This document shows, piece after piece, positions 18,755 to 27,786 of a stretch of DNA of 64,000 nt. A model generated the notes under the pieces. That model ran no database searches. It was not told the origin of the DNA and saw only the letters and a list, made by a program, of their open reading frames with translations. The stretch's first letter is position 1. The number at the start of each line of letters is the position of its first letter. The stretch is taken from positions 124,001-188,000 of the forward strand of contig NZ_WHPF01000007.1 of the NCBI RefSeq assembly GCF_013106755.1. The letters run 5' to 3'. The stretch is from Limnovirga soli. GTDB lineage: Bacteria; Bacteroidota; Bacteroidia; Chitinophagales; Chitinophagaceae. A program made the translations under genes and the position numbers.

Positions 18755-20485
18755 ATGCCAGGCGATTCATCCAATGTACATATTAATACCAAGGGTGTTA
18801 AACAAAACACCTACGATGCCATTGTTATAGGCTCTGGTATTAGCGGTGGATGGGCCGCCAAAGAATTTTGTGAAAAAGGGCTTAGTACTTTGGTGCTTGA
18901 AAGGGGGCGCCAGGTAGAACATATAAAAGATTATCCCACAGCCACCAAGGCCCCATGGGAATTACCACACCGCAGCAATATTACCCAGGCTACCCGTCAG
19001 GCAAATCCGCTTATTACAAAAGCAGCAGGCTACGGGGAAGATAACCAGCATTTTTTTATTCAGGACAAAGACCACCCATATATTCAGGAAAAACCTTTTG
19101 ACTGGATTAGGGGTTATCAGGTAGGTGGTAAATCATTAACCTGGGGCAGAGCCTGCCAACGGTGGAGCGATTTTGAATTTACCGGTCCCCAACGTTTTAA
19201 CTATGGGTTTGACTGGCCCATACGCTATGCCGATGTAGCACCCTGGTATAGCTATGTAGAAAAATTTATTGGCGTTTGCGGTAATAAAGATGGTATAGAA
19301 GCCATGCCCGATGGAGAATTTTTACCTCCATTTGATCTTAACTGTGTAGAACAGCATTTAAAGAAAACCTTATTCGATTCTTTTGGAAGGCACCTTGTAC
19401 ATGCACGTTGGGCACATTTAACAAAACCCAACGATATACATTTACAGCAGGGCCGTGGCCAATGTCAGGCCCGCAATCTTTGTATGCGCGGCTGCCCGTT
19501 TGGAGGATATTTTAGTTCGGTTTCCTCCACATTGCCCTGGGCAGCCAAAACAGGTAACCTCACCATTAGGCCACATAGTGTAGTACATTCTATTATTTAC
19601 GACGATCAAAAACAAAAAGCAGTTGGTGTTAGGGTGATTGATGCACTTACACATGTTGCCACCGATTTTTTTGCCAAAGTAATTTTTGTAAATGCCTCTG
19701 CGTTAAACAGCAACCTTATTTTATTAAACTCTACCTCTACCAGGTTTCCTAATGGTTTGGGGAATGACAGTGGTTTACTGGGCAAATACATTTGCTTTCA
19801 TAATTACCGTGGCTGGATGAATGGCAGTATAGAAGGGTTTGAAGATGGCTATACCTATGGCCGCAATCCAACTGATGCCATTATTGCCAATTACCGCAAC
19901 CTGCATACAAAAGATGCAGATTTTGCTGGCGGGTTTACCACATTTGCCGGTGCTTATAGAGAAAGGGGAGATGGGAATGTTTGTCCCGAACAAATTGGAG
20001 CCACCTATAAACAAGCCATGACAGAAGCGGGCCCCTGGCATGTATATGCTTATGTACAAGGCGAAACAATACCCAAAGTAACCAATCACGTTAGGCTTAG
20101 CGATACTGAAAAAGATCAATGGGGTATTCCACTACTAATCACATCCGTTGGATATGATGATAATGATGACAGGTTATTGGCAGATTTTTTTACACAAACA
20201 GAAGCCATGCTGGCAAAAGCCGGTGTAAAAAATATTCAGCATGCTGATACCAAGCAAGCTCCGGGTTTAGATATACATGAAATGGGTGGATGCCGCATGG
20301 GCAAAGATCCCCAAACATCCTTGCTAAATAAATGGAATCAATTACATGGTTGCCCGAATGTGTTTGTAACCGATGGGGCATGTATGACGAGTACAGGTAA
20401 TCAGAGCCCCTCCATTTTGTATATGACTTTAACGGCCAGGGCCGTAGATCATGCCGTTAGTGAGCTTAAAAAAATGAATTTATAA
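18755..20485 (+). CDS. GMC-family sugar dehydrogenase 2, atypical active site
   Basis: This 576-residue paralogue has FAD motif [18 protein letters not shown] (25-42), iron-sulfur cysteines 237, 243 and 247, and His508 (DIHEMGGCRMG). At the position of the catalytic Asn in the other four copies it reads NQSPSILYM, so Ser551 replaces Asn. This could alter substrate range or reduce oxidation. It shares with copy 3 a longer central region and the phrases KTGNLTxRPxSVVHS and LGKYxxFHNYRG. It has no signal peptide. Confidence 0.92.
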   Translation: MPGDSSNVHINTKGVKQNTYDAIVIGSGISGGWAAKEFCEKGLSTLVLERGRQVEHIKDYPTATKAPWELPHRSNITQATRQANPLITKAAGYGEDNQHFFIQDKDHPYIQEKPFDWIRGYQVGGKSLTWGRACQRWSDFEFTGPQRFNYGFDWPIRYADVAPWYSYVEKFIGVCGNKDGIEAMPDGEFLPPFDLNCVEQHLKKTLFDSFGRHLVHARWAHLTKPNDIHLQQGRGQCQARNLCMRGCPFGGYFSSVSSTLPWAAKTGNLTIRPHSVVHSIIYDDQKQKAVGVRVIDALTHVATDFFAKVIFVNASALNSNLILLNSTSTRFPNGLGNDSGLLGKYICFHNYRGWMNGSIEGFEDGYTYGRNPTDAIIANYRNLHTKDADFAGGFTTFAGAYRERGDGNVCPEQIGATYKQAMTEAGPWHVYAYVQGETIPKVTNHVRLSDTEKDQWGIPLLITSVGYDDNDDRLLADFFTQTEAMLAKAGVKNIQHADTKQAPGLDIHEMGGCRMGKDPQTSLLNKWNQLHGCPNVFVTDGACMTSTGNQSPSILYMTLTARAVDHAVSELKKMNL

Positions 20486-20520
20486 AACAATAGATTGCTG
20501 TACAATAAAAGCTAAATAGT

Positions 20521-22251
20521 ATGCCAGGCGATTCATTAGACGTAAATATCAATGCAGGTGGCAAGGCCAAAAATACCTACGATGCTATTGTTATTGGCTC
20601 TGGCATCAGTGGTGGATGGGCAGCCAAAGAATTGTGTGAAAAAGGATTGAAAACATTGGTGCTGGAACGAGGAAAAGATGTAGTGCATTTAAAAGATTAC
20701 CCAACAGCTACCAAAAACCCCTGGGACTTTCCACATCGTACCCAGATGCCTGTTGCCGTTACAGATGAAAACCCGGTAATAGCAAGGTGCTATGCCTATA
20801 GCGAAGCCACCGATCACTTTTTTGTAAAAGATCAACAACATCCCTACCAACAGGAAAAACCATTCGATTGGATACGGGGATATCAGGTAGGAGGTAAATC
20901 ACTTTTATGGGCAAGGGCAACCCAGCGTTGGAGTAAATACGATTTTGAAGGCCCCGGCCGCGATGGCTTTGCCGTAGAATGGCCCATCTCATACGATGAA
21001 TTAGCACCCTGGTACAGCCATGTAGAAAAGTTTGCCGGCATCAGCGGCAACAAAGATGGCCTCGATACATTACCCGATGGCGAATTTCTGCCACCATGGC
21101 CACTCAATTGCGTAGAAACAGAAATACAGGATAAAATAAATTCTTTATATACCGATAGGCGTTCCATTATTGGTCGTTGCGCACATCTAACAAAGCCCAA
21201 TCAAATTCACTTAGATCAGGGGCGCAACCAATGCCAGGCAAGAACCCTATGCGAAAGAGGTTGCCCCTTTGGTGGATACTTTAGCTCCAATGCGTCTACT
21301 TTGCCATGGGCAGCTAAAACAGGCAATCTAACCCTTAGGCCCGATAGCGTTGTACATTCCTTAATTTACGATGAGCAAAAAGGCAAAGCTGTTGGCGTAA
21401 GGGTAATTGATGCGCATACTAAAGAAGCCACAGAGTATTTTGCAAAAATAATTTTTGTAAATGCAGCCTGTTTAAACTCAAACCTTATTCTTTTAAACTC
21501 AACTTCCAATCGTTTCCCCAATGGTTTTGGTAACGATAATGGCTTACTCGGTAAATATGTAGCTTTCCATAATTATCGTGGCACCATGAGTGCAGATTAC
21601 GAAGGCTATTTAGATCAATACTATTATACCCGAAAACCTACAGGTGCCATGCTACCCAATTTCCGCAATGTAAAAAAACAGGAAATGGACTTTTTGCGTG
21701 GATATATGATGCATTATAGTGCCGGCCGTTACAGGGGCGATGGTAGCAATAAAGACGACATTGGCGCAGCCTATAAAGATGCATTATCCGAAGCCGGTGG
21801 ATGGACAGTTTATATGATGATGCAGGGCGAAACCATTCCAAAAGAAACCAACCATGTAAGGCTAAGTACTGATCATAAGGACGAATGGGGCATCCCGCAA
21901 TTAATTACTTCCGTTGGTTACGATGATAATGACGAAAAAATATTAAAAGATTTTTTAGAACAAGGCCAGGAAATGCTAACTAAAGTGGGTTGTAAAAATA
22001 TTCAAACCAACGATAGCAAACAGGCACCGGGTTTAGATATACACGAAATGGGCGGTGTTCGTATGGGTAAAGACCCCAAAACATCCCTGCTAAACAAGTG
22101 GAATGCTTTTCACAATTGTAACAACGTATTTGTAACTGATGGTGCTGCTATGGTATCAACCAGCACACAAAACCCATCTTTAACATTTATGGCATTCACC
22201 GCAAGGGCAGCCAACCATGCTGTAGAAGAATTAAAAAAAGGAAATATTTAG
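20521..22251 (+). CDS. GMC-family sugar dehydrogenase 3
   Basis: This 576-residue closest relative of copy 2 sits only 35 bases downstream, the tightest spacing in the array. It has FAD motif [18 protein letters not shown], iron-sulfur cysteines 238, 244 and 248, catalytic His508 (DIHEMGGVRMG) and Asn551 (TQNPSLTFM). The intact active site contrasts with copy 2. It should act in the periplasm as an FAD sugar dehydrogenase, with sugar and carbon specificity unknown. There is no leader peptide. Confidence 0.92.
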   Translation: MPGDSLDVNINAGGKAKNTYDAIVIGSGISGGWAAKELCEKGLKTLVLERGKDVVHLKDYPTATKNPWDFPHRTQMPVAVTDENPVIARCYAYSEATDHFFVKDQQHPYQQEKPFDWIRGYQVGGKSLLWARATQRWSKYDFEGPGRDGFAVEWPISYDELAPWYSHVEKFAGISGNKDGLDTLPDGEFLPPWPLNCVETEIQDKINSLYTDRRSIIGRCAHLTKPNQIHLDQGRNQCQARTLCERGCPFGGYFSSNASTLPWAAKTGNLTLRPDSVVHSLIYDEQKGKAVGVRVIDAHTKEATEYFAKIIFVNAACLNSNLILLNSTSNRFPNGFGNDNGLLGKYVAFHNYRGTMSADYEGYLDQYYYTRKPTGAMLPNFRNVKKQEMDFLRGYMMHYSAGRYRGDGSNKDDIGAAYKDALSEAGGWTVYMMMQGETIPKETNHVRLSTDHKDEWGIPQLITSVGYDDNDEKILKDFLEQGQEMLTKVGCKNIQTNDSKQAPGLDIHEMGGVRMGKDPKTSLLNKWNAFHNCNNVFVTDGAAMVSTSTQNPSLTFMAFTARAANHAVEELKKGNI

Positions 22252-22259
22252 AATAGTAT

Positions 22260-22309
22260 TAGCCGGGCAACAGCAATGCATTTAACATCCTTGCGTCGCA
22301 CTCTTGTAA
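22260..22309. repeat. Intergenic repeat, left half, version A
   Basis: The GCCGGG outer end is at 22262 and the arm CTTGCGTCGCACTCTTGTAA at 22290-22309. No right arm follows before GMC gene 4. Confidence 0.8.
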
Positions 22310-22372
22310 ACCTGGCTCTTTACTTGGCATAAAAATAAAAACAACATACTATAATCAAATAAAAATACCTGT

Positions 22373-24088
22373 ATGCCGGCCGATTCATTAAATGTTAACA
22401 ATAAGGCAGTTGCACAAAATACCTACGATGCTATTGTAGTAGGCTCTGGCATTAGCGGTGGCTGGGCTGCTAAAGAACTCTGCGAAAAAGGTTTTAAAGT
22501 TTTAATGCTCGAACGTGGCCGTAATTACGAACATATAAAAGACTATACCTCTGCTTCAAAAGATCCCTGGCAAATGGATCATCGCGGTACCGCTACACAG
22601 GCGCAATTAAAAGAACGTCCCGTAATAGCACGTACCTGGGGTAAATCCGAAGGCATTATGGATTCCTGGGTAAAAGATACCGAAGCACCCTATACAGAAA
22701 TAAAACCCTTTAAATGGTGGCGTGCCTATCAATTAGGTGGCCGTTCTATTTTATGGGGCAGGCAAAGCTATCGCTGGAGCGATTTTGATTTTGAAGCCAA
22801 TGCAAAAGACGGCTGGGCAATAGATTGGCCGGTACGTTATAAAGAAATTGCCCCCTGGTACGATCATGTAGAAAAATTTGCCGGTATTAGTGGCTCGCTG
22901 GAAGGGTTACCACAATTACCTGATGGTCAGTTTCTGCCACCAATGGAATTGAACTGTGTAGAAAAAGATGTTGCATCCAGGTTAAAAGATTTTTACAAAG
23001 GCCAGCGTCATCTTATCATTGGTCGTGCTGCACATATTACTGCTCCGCATGCAGACAGGGATCAATGTCAGTTTCGTAACCGCTGCTGGGAAGGTTGTAT
23101 GTTTGGCGGTTACTTCAGCACACAATCGTCTACCTTGCCTGCCGCACTAAAAACAGGCAATTTAACCGTAAGGCCTTGGAGTATTGTAAAACGCGTACTT
23201 TACAATAAAGATACCCGTAAAGCCACCGGCGTTGAAATTGTAGATGCAGAAACAAATACAACCATCGAGTTCTATTCAAAAATTGTATTCCTAAATGCAT
23301 CTGCCTTAAACAGTGCATGGGTATTAATGAACTCTGCCACCGATATTTGGCCCGAAGGGTTGGGTAGCAGTTCAGGCGAGCTGGGGCGTAATATAATGGA
23401 TCATCACTACAACCTCGGTATTAGCGGAGATGTAGATGGCTTTGAAGACAAATATTATTATGGCCGCCGTGCTAACGGGTTTTATATTCCCCGCTTTTCC
23501 AATTTGTTTGGCGATAAAAGAGATTACCTCCGTGGTTTTGGCTACCAGGGAAGCGCCAGCCGCAGTGGCTGGAGCCGCGATGTGGCAGAATTAAGTATTG
23601 GCAACAAATTCAAAGATGCACTAACAGAACCTGGTCACTGGCGTATAGGCATGGGCGGCTTTGGCGAAATTCTACCATATCACGACAATAAAATTACACT
23701 CGATCCTAACCGTAAAGACAAATGGGGTTTACCCGTACTGGCTATGGATGCGGAAATAAAAGACAATGAAAAGAAAATGAGGGTAGATATTTTGGCCGAA
23801 GGCAAAGCTATGTTAGAAGCTGCAGGCGTAAAAAATATAACCACACACGATGGAGGTCATCAAATTGGAGATGGTATACATGAAATGGGTACCGCACGAA
23901 TGGGCGCCGATCCTAAAACCTCCGTACTCAACAAATGGAACCAGGTTTGGGATGCTCAAAATGTATTTGTAACCGACGGCGCTTTTATGACATCCGCAGC
24001 CAACCAAAACCCATCATTAACTTATATGGCTTTTACTGCCCGGGCAGTAAACCATGCATTTGAAGAATTAAAAAAAGGAAATATTTAA
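22373..24088 (+). CDS. GMC-family sugar dehydrogenase 4
   Basis: This 571-residue paralogue is most similar to copy 1, sharing GRQSYRxSDxxFExNAKDG, [15 protein letters not shown] and YYxGRRANGxYIPR. FAD motif [18 protein letters not shown] is at 23-40. Iron-sulfur cysteines are 232, 238 and 242; the usual CPFGG is CMFGG here. The catalytic pair is His503 and Asn546. The N-terminal tag [15 protein letters not shown] resembles those of copies 2, 3 and 5 but is missing from copy 1. It has no signal peptide. Confidence 0.93.
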   Translation: MPADSLNVNNKAVAQNTYDAIVVGSGISGGWAAKELCEKGFKVLMLERGRNYEHIKDYTSASKDPWQMDHRGTATQAQLKERPVIARTWGKSEGIMDSWVKDTEAPYTEIKPFKWWRAYQLGGRSILWGRQSYRWSDFDFEANAKDGWAIDWPVRYKEIAPWYDHVEKFAGISGSLEGLPQLPDGQFLPPMELNCVEKDVASRLKDFYKGQRHLIIGRAAHITAPHADRDQCQFRNRCWEGCMFGGYFSTQSSTLPAALKTGNLTVRPWSIVKRVLYNKDTRKATGVEIVDAETNTTIEFYSKIVFLNASALNSAWVLMNSATDIWPEGLGSSSGELGRNIMDHHYNLGISGDVDGFEDKYYYGRRANGFYIPRFSNLFGDKRDYLRGFGYQGSASRSGWSRDVAELSIGNKFKDALTEPGHWRIGMGGFGEILPYHDNKITLDPNRKDKWGLPVLAMDAEIKDNEKKMRVDILAEGKAMLEAAGVKNITTHDGGHQIGDGIHEMGTARMGADPKTSVLNKWNQVWDAQNVFVTDGAFMTSAANQNPSLTYMAFTARAVNHAFEELKKGNI

Positions 24089-24096
24089 TACGCTAA

Positions 24097-24153
24097 TGGT
24101 CCAGGCAGTAGGTCCCATATGTAGCAACTGTTGCGTCGCACTCTTGTACGTTC
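24097..24153. repeat. Intergenic repeat, left half, version A
   Basis: The arm GTTGCGTCGCACTCTTGTAC is at 24130-24149, followed by the GTTC tail seen in other copies. The outer end is degenerate (GTCCAGG at 24097). It lies between GMC genes 4 and 5. Confidence 0.8.
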
Positions 24154-24234
24154 ATAACACAACGCAGCAAAATAAAATGTACATACAGCACTAATAATTG
24201 TTTAAAGAATATAGCATAATAAACCAAATAAAAT

Positions 24235-25953
24235 ATGGCAGGGGATACGCTCAATATTAATAACAAAGCAATAGCACAAAACACTTTCGATGCCATAGTG
24301 GTAGGTTCAGGCATTAGCGGTGGTTGGGCAGCCAAAGAGCTTTGCGAGAAAGGTTTAAAAACACTGGTTTTGGAGCGTGGCAGATATGTTGAACACATAA
24401 AAGACTATACCGATACTACAAAAGCACCATGGGAACTAACACATCATGGCGAAAAAACGGTGACAGATATAAATAACAGCCCAATTCAAAGTAAATGTTA
24501 TGCCTATAACGAAGTATCAAAACACTTTTTTGTAAACGATTTGGAGCACGCTTACAATCAGGTAAAACCATTCGACTGGATAAGGGGCGATCATGTAGGT
24601 GGCAGAAGTTTAATGTGGGGCCGTCAATGCTATCGCTGGAGCGATGTAGACTTTAGCGCCAATGCAAAAGATGGCCATGGTGTTGACTGGCCAATTCGTT
24701 ACAAGGATATTGCGCCCTGGTACGATTATGTTGAACCATTTGTAGGCATAAGCGGATCCCTTGAAAATTTACCCCAATTGCCCGATGGTAAATTTTTGCC
24801 GCCCATGGAAATGAACTGCCTTGAAAAGCAAGTGGCAGAAAGGATAAAGAAAAATTTCAGTGATGGCAGAACCATGATTATTGGTCGTACTGCCAACCAT
24901 ACCGTTAAAGTAGGTGACCGCGGCCCCTGCCAGTACAGAAACAAATGTCATGAGGGTTGCCCTTTTGGTGGTTATTTTAGCAGCAACTCCGCTACACTAC
25001 CCGCAGCAGCAAGAACCGGAAATATGACCCTGAGGCCATTTTCAGTAGTTCAGGAGATTATTTATGATAAAGAAACCAAAAAAGCAAAAGGCGTACGTAT
25101 CATTGATTCCGAAACCATGCAAACCATAGAATACTTTGCAAAAATTGTATTTCTCAATGCATCTACATTGGGTACTGCACATATATTGCTTAACTCTGTT
25201 TCCGATGTATTCCCCGAAGGCCTAGGTAATACCAGTGGTCAGGTAGGAAGAAACCTGATGGATCATCACTACGGCGTTGGTGCATATGGCGATACAGATG
25301 ATTTTGCAGATAGCTATTTTTTTGGGAGAAGAGCCAATGGCATTTATATTCCCCGCTTTAGAAATATTAATGATGCCACTATGCAAAAGGATTATGTACG
25401 TGGCTTTGGATATCAGGGCGGTGCTTCAAGAAGCCGGATAGAAGAAATACACGAAGGGGGTATTGGTGGCGATTATAAAGACAGTTTAACTGAACCCGGT
25501 AAATGGACTTTTGGTATTGGCAGCTGGGGTGAACATCTGCCTTATTACGACAATAAAGTAACTCTGAATAAGGACAAAAAAGACAAATGGGGTTTACCTA
25601 CACTCGATATTGATTGCGAATTTAAGGAAAATGAAAAAGCCATGCGGAAAGATATGATGAACAGTGCAGCCGAAATGCTTGAAAAAGCAGGCCTGAAAAA
25701 TATTGGCACATACGACAGTGCTCCGGCTCCCGGTTTTTGTATCCATGAAATGGGAACAGCCCGAATGGGTAAAGATCCCAAAACATCTGTACTGGATGGT
25801 AATAACCAAATGCATGATGTAAAAAATGTCTTTATCACTGATGGGGCTTGTATGGCATCAAGTGCCTGTCAAAATCCATCTATTACTTATATGGCATTAA
25901 CGGCAAGGGCCGCCAACCATGCAGTAGATGAATTAAAGAAAGGAAATCTTTAG
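24235..25953 (+). CDS. GMC-family sugar dehydrogenase 5
   Basis: This 572-residue paralogue has FAD motif [18 protein letters not shown] (23-40), iron-sulfur cysteines 232, 238 and 242 (PCQYRNKCHEGC), His504 and Asn547. It groups with copies 1 and 4 in the NAKDG and GRRANGIYIPR segments but shares SKHFFV-type residues with copies 2 and 3, so it is intermediate. It is the catalytic gene nearest the small subunit, 100 bases upstream of it. It has no leader peptide. Confidence 0.93.
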   Translation: MAGDTLNINNKAIAQNTFDAIVVGSGISGGWAAKELCEKGLKTLVLERGRYVEHIKDYTDTTKAPWELTHHGEKTVTDINNSPIQSKCYAYNEVSKHFFVNDLEHAYNQVKPFDWIRGDHVGGRSLMWGRQCYRWSDVDFSANAKDGHGVDWPIRYKDIAPWYDYVEPFVGISGSLENLPQLPDGKFLPPMEMNCLEKQVAERIKKNFSDGRTMIIGRTANHTVKVGDRGPCQYRNKCHEGCPFGGYFSSNSATLPAAARTGNMTLRPFSVVQEIIYDKETKKAKGVRIIDSETMQTIEYFAKIVFLNASTLGTAHILLNSVSDVFPEGLGNTSGQVGRNLMDHHYGVGAYGDTDDFADSYFFGRRANGIYIPRFRNINDATMQKDYVRGFGYQGGASRSRIEEIHEGGIGGDYKDSLTEPGKWTFGIGSWGEHLPYYDNKVTLNKDKKDKWGLPTLDIDCEFKENEKAMRKDMMNSAAEMLEKAGLKNIGTYDSAPAPGFCIHEMGTARMGKDPKTSVLDGNNQMHDVKNVFITDGACMASSACQNPSITYMALTARAANHAVDELKKGNL

Positions 25954-26053
25954 CCAGAAATAAAATCAAAAACAGTAGTTTTATTGTTGAAGGTTTATTA
26001 AGCAGGTTAATAAAAAAGCGTACTTAATTTTTTACAATATAAAACCAGTAATT

Positions 26054-26623
26054 ATGAACAGGAGAGATGCTTTAAGCCGCGTGGCGCTTATATTCGGCGG
26101 CACCGTTATTGGGGCAGAGGCATTTTTGAGTGGTTGTAAAACAGCTACCAAATATGGCGCCAGCCTCAACTTTACGCCAGACGATACGGCCTATTTAAAT
26201 GAAATAGCAGAAACCATTTTACCTGCTACCAACACACCAGGTGCTAAAGAAGCAAAAGTGGGTGAGTTTATGGCCGTATATGTAAAAGATTGCTATGAAG
26301 AAAAAGACCAAAAAATCTTCATGGAAGGCATGGCCAAATTAGATGAAGCCTGCAATACCAAAAACGGAAAATCTTTTATGGAATGTACGCCCGAACAGCG
26401 TCACGAATTTCTGGTGGCTTTAGACAAAGAAGCCAAAGATTATCAGAAAAGCAAAAAAGAAGATGATCCAACGCATTATTTTTCTTTGATAAAACAGCTT
26501 ACTTTAATGGGCTTCTTTACCTCTGAACCTGGTGCAACAAAAGCATTGCGTTATGTAGCAATTCCAGGCAGATATGAAGGTTGTATACCATATAAAAAAG
26601 GTGATAAAGCCTGGGCTACCTAG
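26054..26623 (+). CDS. Tat-exported lipoprotein, gluconate 2-dehydrogenase subunit 3 family
   Basis: This 189-residue small subunit has leader MNRRDALSRVALIFGGTVIGAEAFLSGC, which combines a twin-arginine motif (residues 3-4) with a lipobox ending at Cys28. The mature part, from FTPDDTAYLNEIAETILPATNTPGAKEAKVGEFM to the ALRYVAIPGRYEGCIP tail, is the subunit-3 signature. In FAD-dependent glucose dehydrogenases this gamma subunit carries the leaderless catalytic subunit through the Tat pore. It is the only such gene in the window, so it may serve all five GMC proteins. Confidence 0.9.
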   Translation: MNRRDALSRVALIFGGTVIGAEAFLSGCKTATKYGASLNFTPDDTAYLNEIAETILPATNTPGAKEAKVGEFMAVYVKDCYEEKDQKIFMEGMAKLDEACNTKNGKSFMECTPEQRHEFLVALDKEAKDYQKSKKEDDPTHYFSLIKQLTLMGFFTSEPGATKALRYVAIPGRYEGCIPYKKGDKAWAT

Positions 26624-26712
26624 CATTCATTACACTAACCTACTGTGTTGTGTTGTTGTGTTAGTGCATTGGCTTTAGATTACTGATTTTTTAAAAAGTA
26701 AAAAGTAAAAGA

Positions 26713-27576
26713 ATGTCTTACGACAGAAGAAAATTTCTGCAAACATCCGGCATGTTTGCTGCTGGCGCATTGCTTGCCAATAAACAGTTATTTGCAGCTA
26801 ATAGCAATGCATTAAAAAACTATGGCTTGCAATTGTGGACGGTGAAAGAAGATATGGCAAAAGATGCCAAAGGCACTTTGCAAAAAATAGCCAGCTATGG
26901 TTATAACCAAATAGAAAGCTTTGAAGGTGCCCACGGTATGTTTTGGGGAATGAGCCCTGCAGATTTTAAGAAATATATGGACGATTTGGGTATGAAAATT
27001 ATTTCATCGCATTGCAATATTGGGGCAGACTTTGAAAAGAAAGCCGCTGATGCTGCAGCCATAGGAATGAAATACCTGATTTGCCCTTACAAAGGCCCGC
27101 AAAAAACCATTGGCGATTTTAAAAAAATAGCCGATGAGTTTAATGCTAAAGGCGAGATTTGTAAAAAGAATGGTATCCGTTTTGCCTACCACAACCATGG
27201 CTACTCATTTCAGCAACTGGAAGGGCAAATGCCACAAAATGTGATGATGGATAATACCAACCCCGATACAGTGGATTTTGAAATGGATATTTACTGGGTT
27301 ATTACCGGCGGTGCCGATCCGGTTAAATATCTGCAACAGTATAAAAACCGTTTCAGGTTATGCCATGTAAAAGACAGGGAAAAGGGCGCCGCAGCAGGTG
27401 AAGGCGAAGCTTCCTGCATTTTAGGCGAAGGATCTATCGATTACCCATCTTTGCTAAATACTGCCAAAAAATGTGGTATGGAATATTATATTGTAGAACA
27501 GGAAAAATTTACCAATACCACCCAATTATTAAGCTCACAGGCCGATGCTAAATATATGGCCGGGTTAAAATTATAA
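26713..27576 (+). CDS. Tat-leader sugar phosphate isomerase/epimerase-like TIM barrel
   Basis: This 287-residue protein has leader SYDRRKFLQTSGMFAAGALLANKQLFA, a twin-arginine signal. The TIM barrel has the usual metal-site segments in order: FAYHNHGYSFQQL, VDFEMDIYWVITGGADPVKYL, FRLCHVKDRE and YYIVEQEKF. It is the last gene of the plus-strand array and probably periplasmic, like the protein at 15876. An isomerase or 2-epimerase acting on keto-sugars is the most economical guess. A strong terminator follows within 100 bases. Confidence 0.88.
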   Translation: MSYDRRKFLQTSGMFAAGALLANKQLFAANSNALKNYGLQLWTVKEDMAKDAKGTLQKIASYGYNQIESFEGAHGMFWGMSPADFKKYMDDLGMKIISSHCNIGADFEKKAADAAAIGMKYLICPYKGPQKTIGDFKKIADEFNAKGEICKKNGIRFAYHNHGYSFQQLEGQMPQNVMMDNTNPDTVDFEMDIYWVITGGADPVKYLQQYKNRFRLCHVKDREKGAAAGEGEASCILGEGSIDYPSLLNTAKKCGMEYYIVEQEKFTNTTQLLSSQADAKYMAGLKL

Positions 27577-27577
27577 T

Positions 27578-27783
27578 ACCGGCTGCAGAAAGTGATGGCA
27601 TCGTTCCTTGCGTCGCAATCACTTCATCGGCATAACTTTTGGCAACAGGTATTGTGTGACAATAAAAATAAAAGCGCCTTTATATTGTAAAGGCGCTTTT
27701 TTATGTGTTTTGCTGAGTAATGTATCTGCCGTACAAGAGTGCGACGCAAGGATGCTAAATACCTGTTCTTTGGACTGGCCAAT
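27578..27783. repeat. Paired inverted intergenic repeat, version A, with terminator inside
   Basis: The left arm CTTGCGTCGCAATCACTTC (27607-27625) is a variant. The right arm GTACAAGAGTGCGACGCAAG (27731-27750) is canonical. Outer ends are CCGGCTG (27579) and GGCC (27776). The interior holds the operon terminator. Confidence 0.82.
27671..27702 (+). terminator. Terminator of the GMC array
   Basis: AAAGCGCCTTTA and TAAAGGCGCTTT form a perfect 12-bp stem around TATTG, followed by T. An A run upstream makes it usable for the converging epimerase gene too. Confidence 0.9.
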
Positions 27784-27786
27784 ACT

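Noticed and set aside
26633-26680. Terminator between the small-subunit and last TIM-barrel genes
   Set aside because: CACTAAC/GTTAGTG arms exist but no T run follows, and the genes are closely spaced on one strand.
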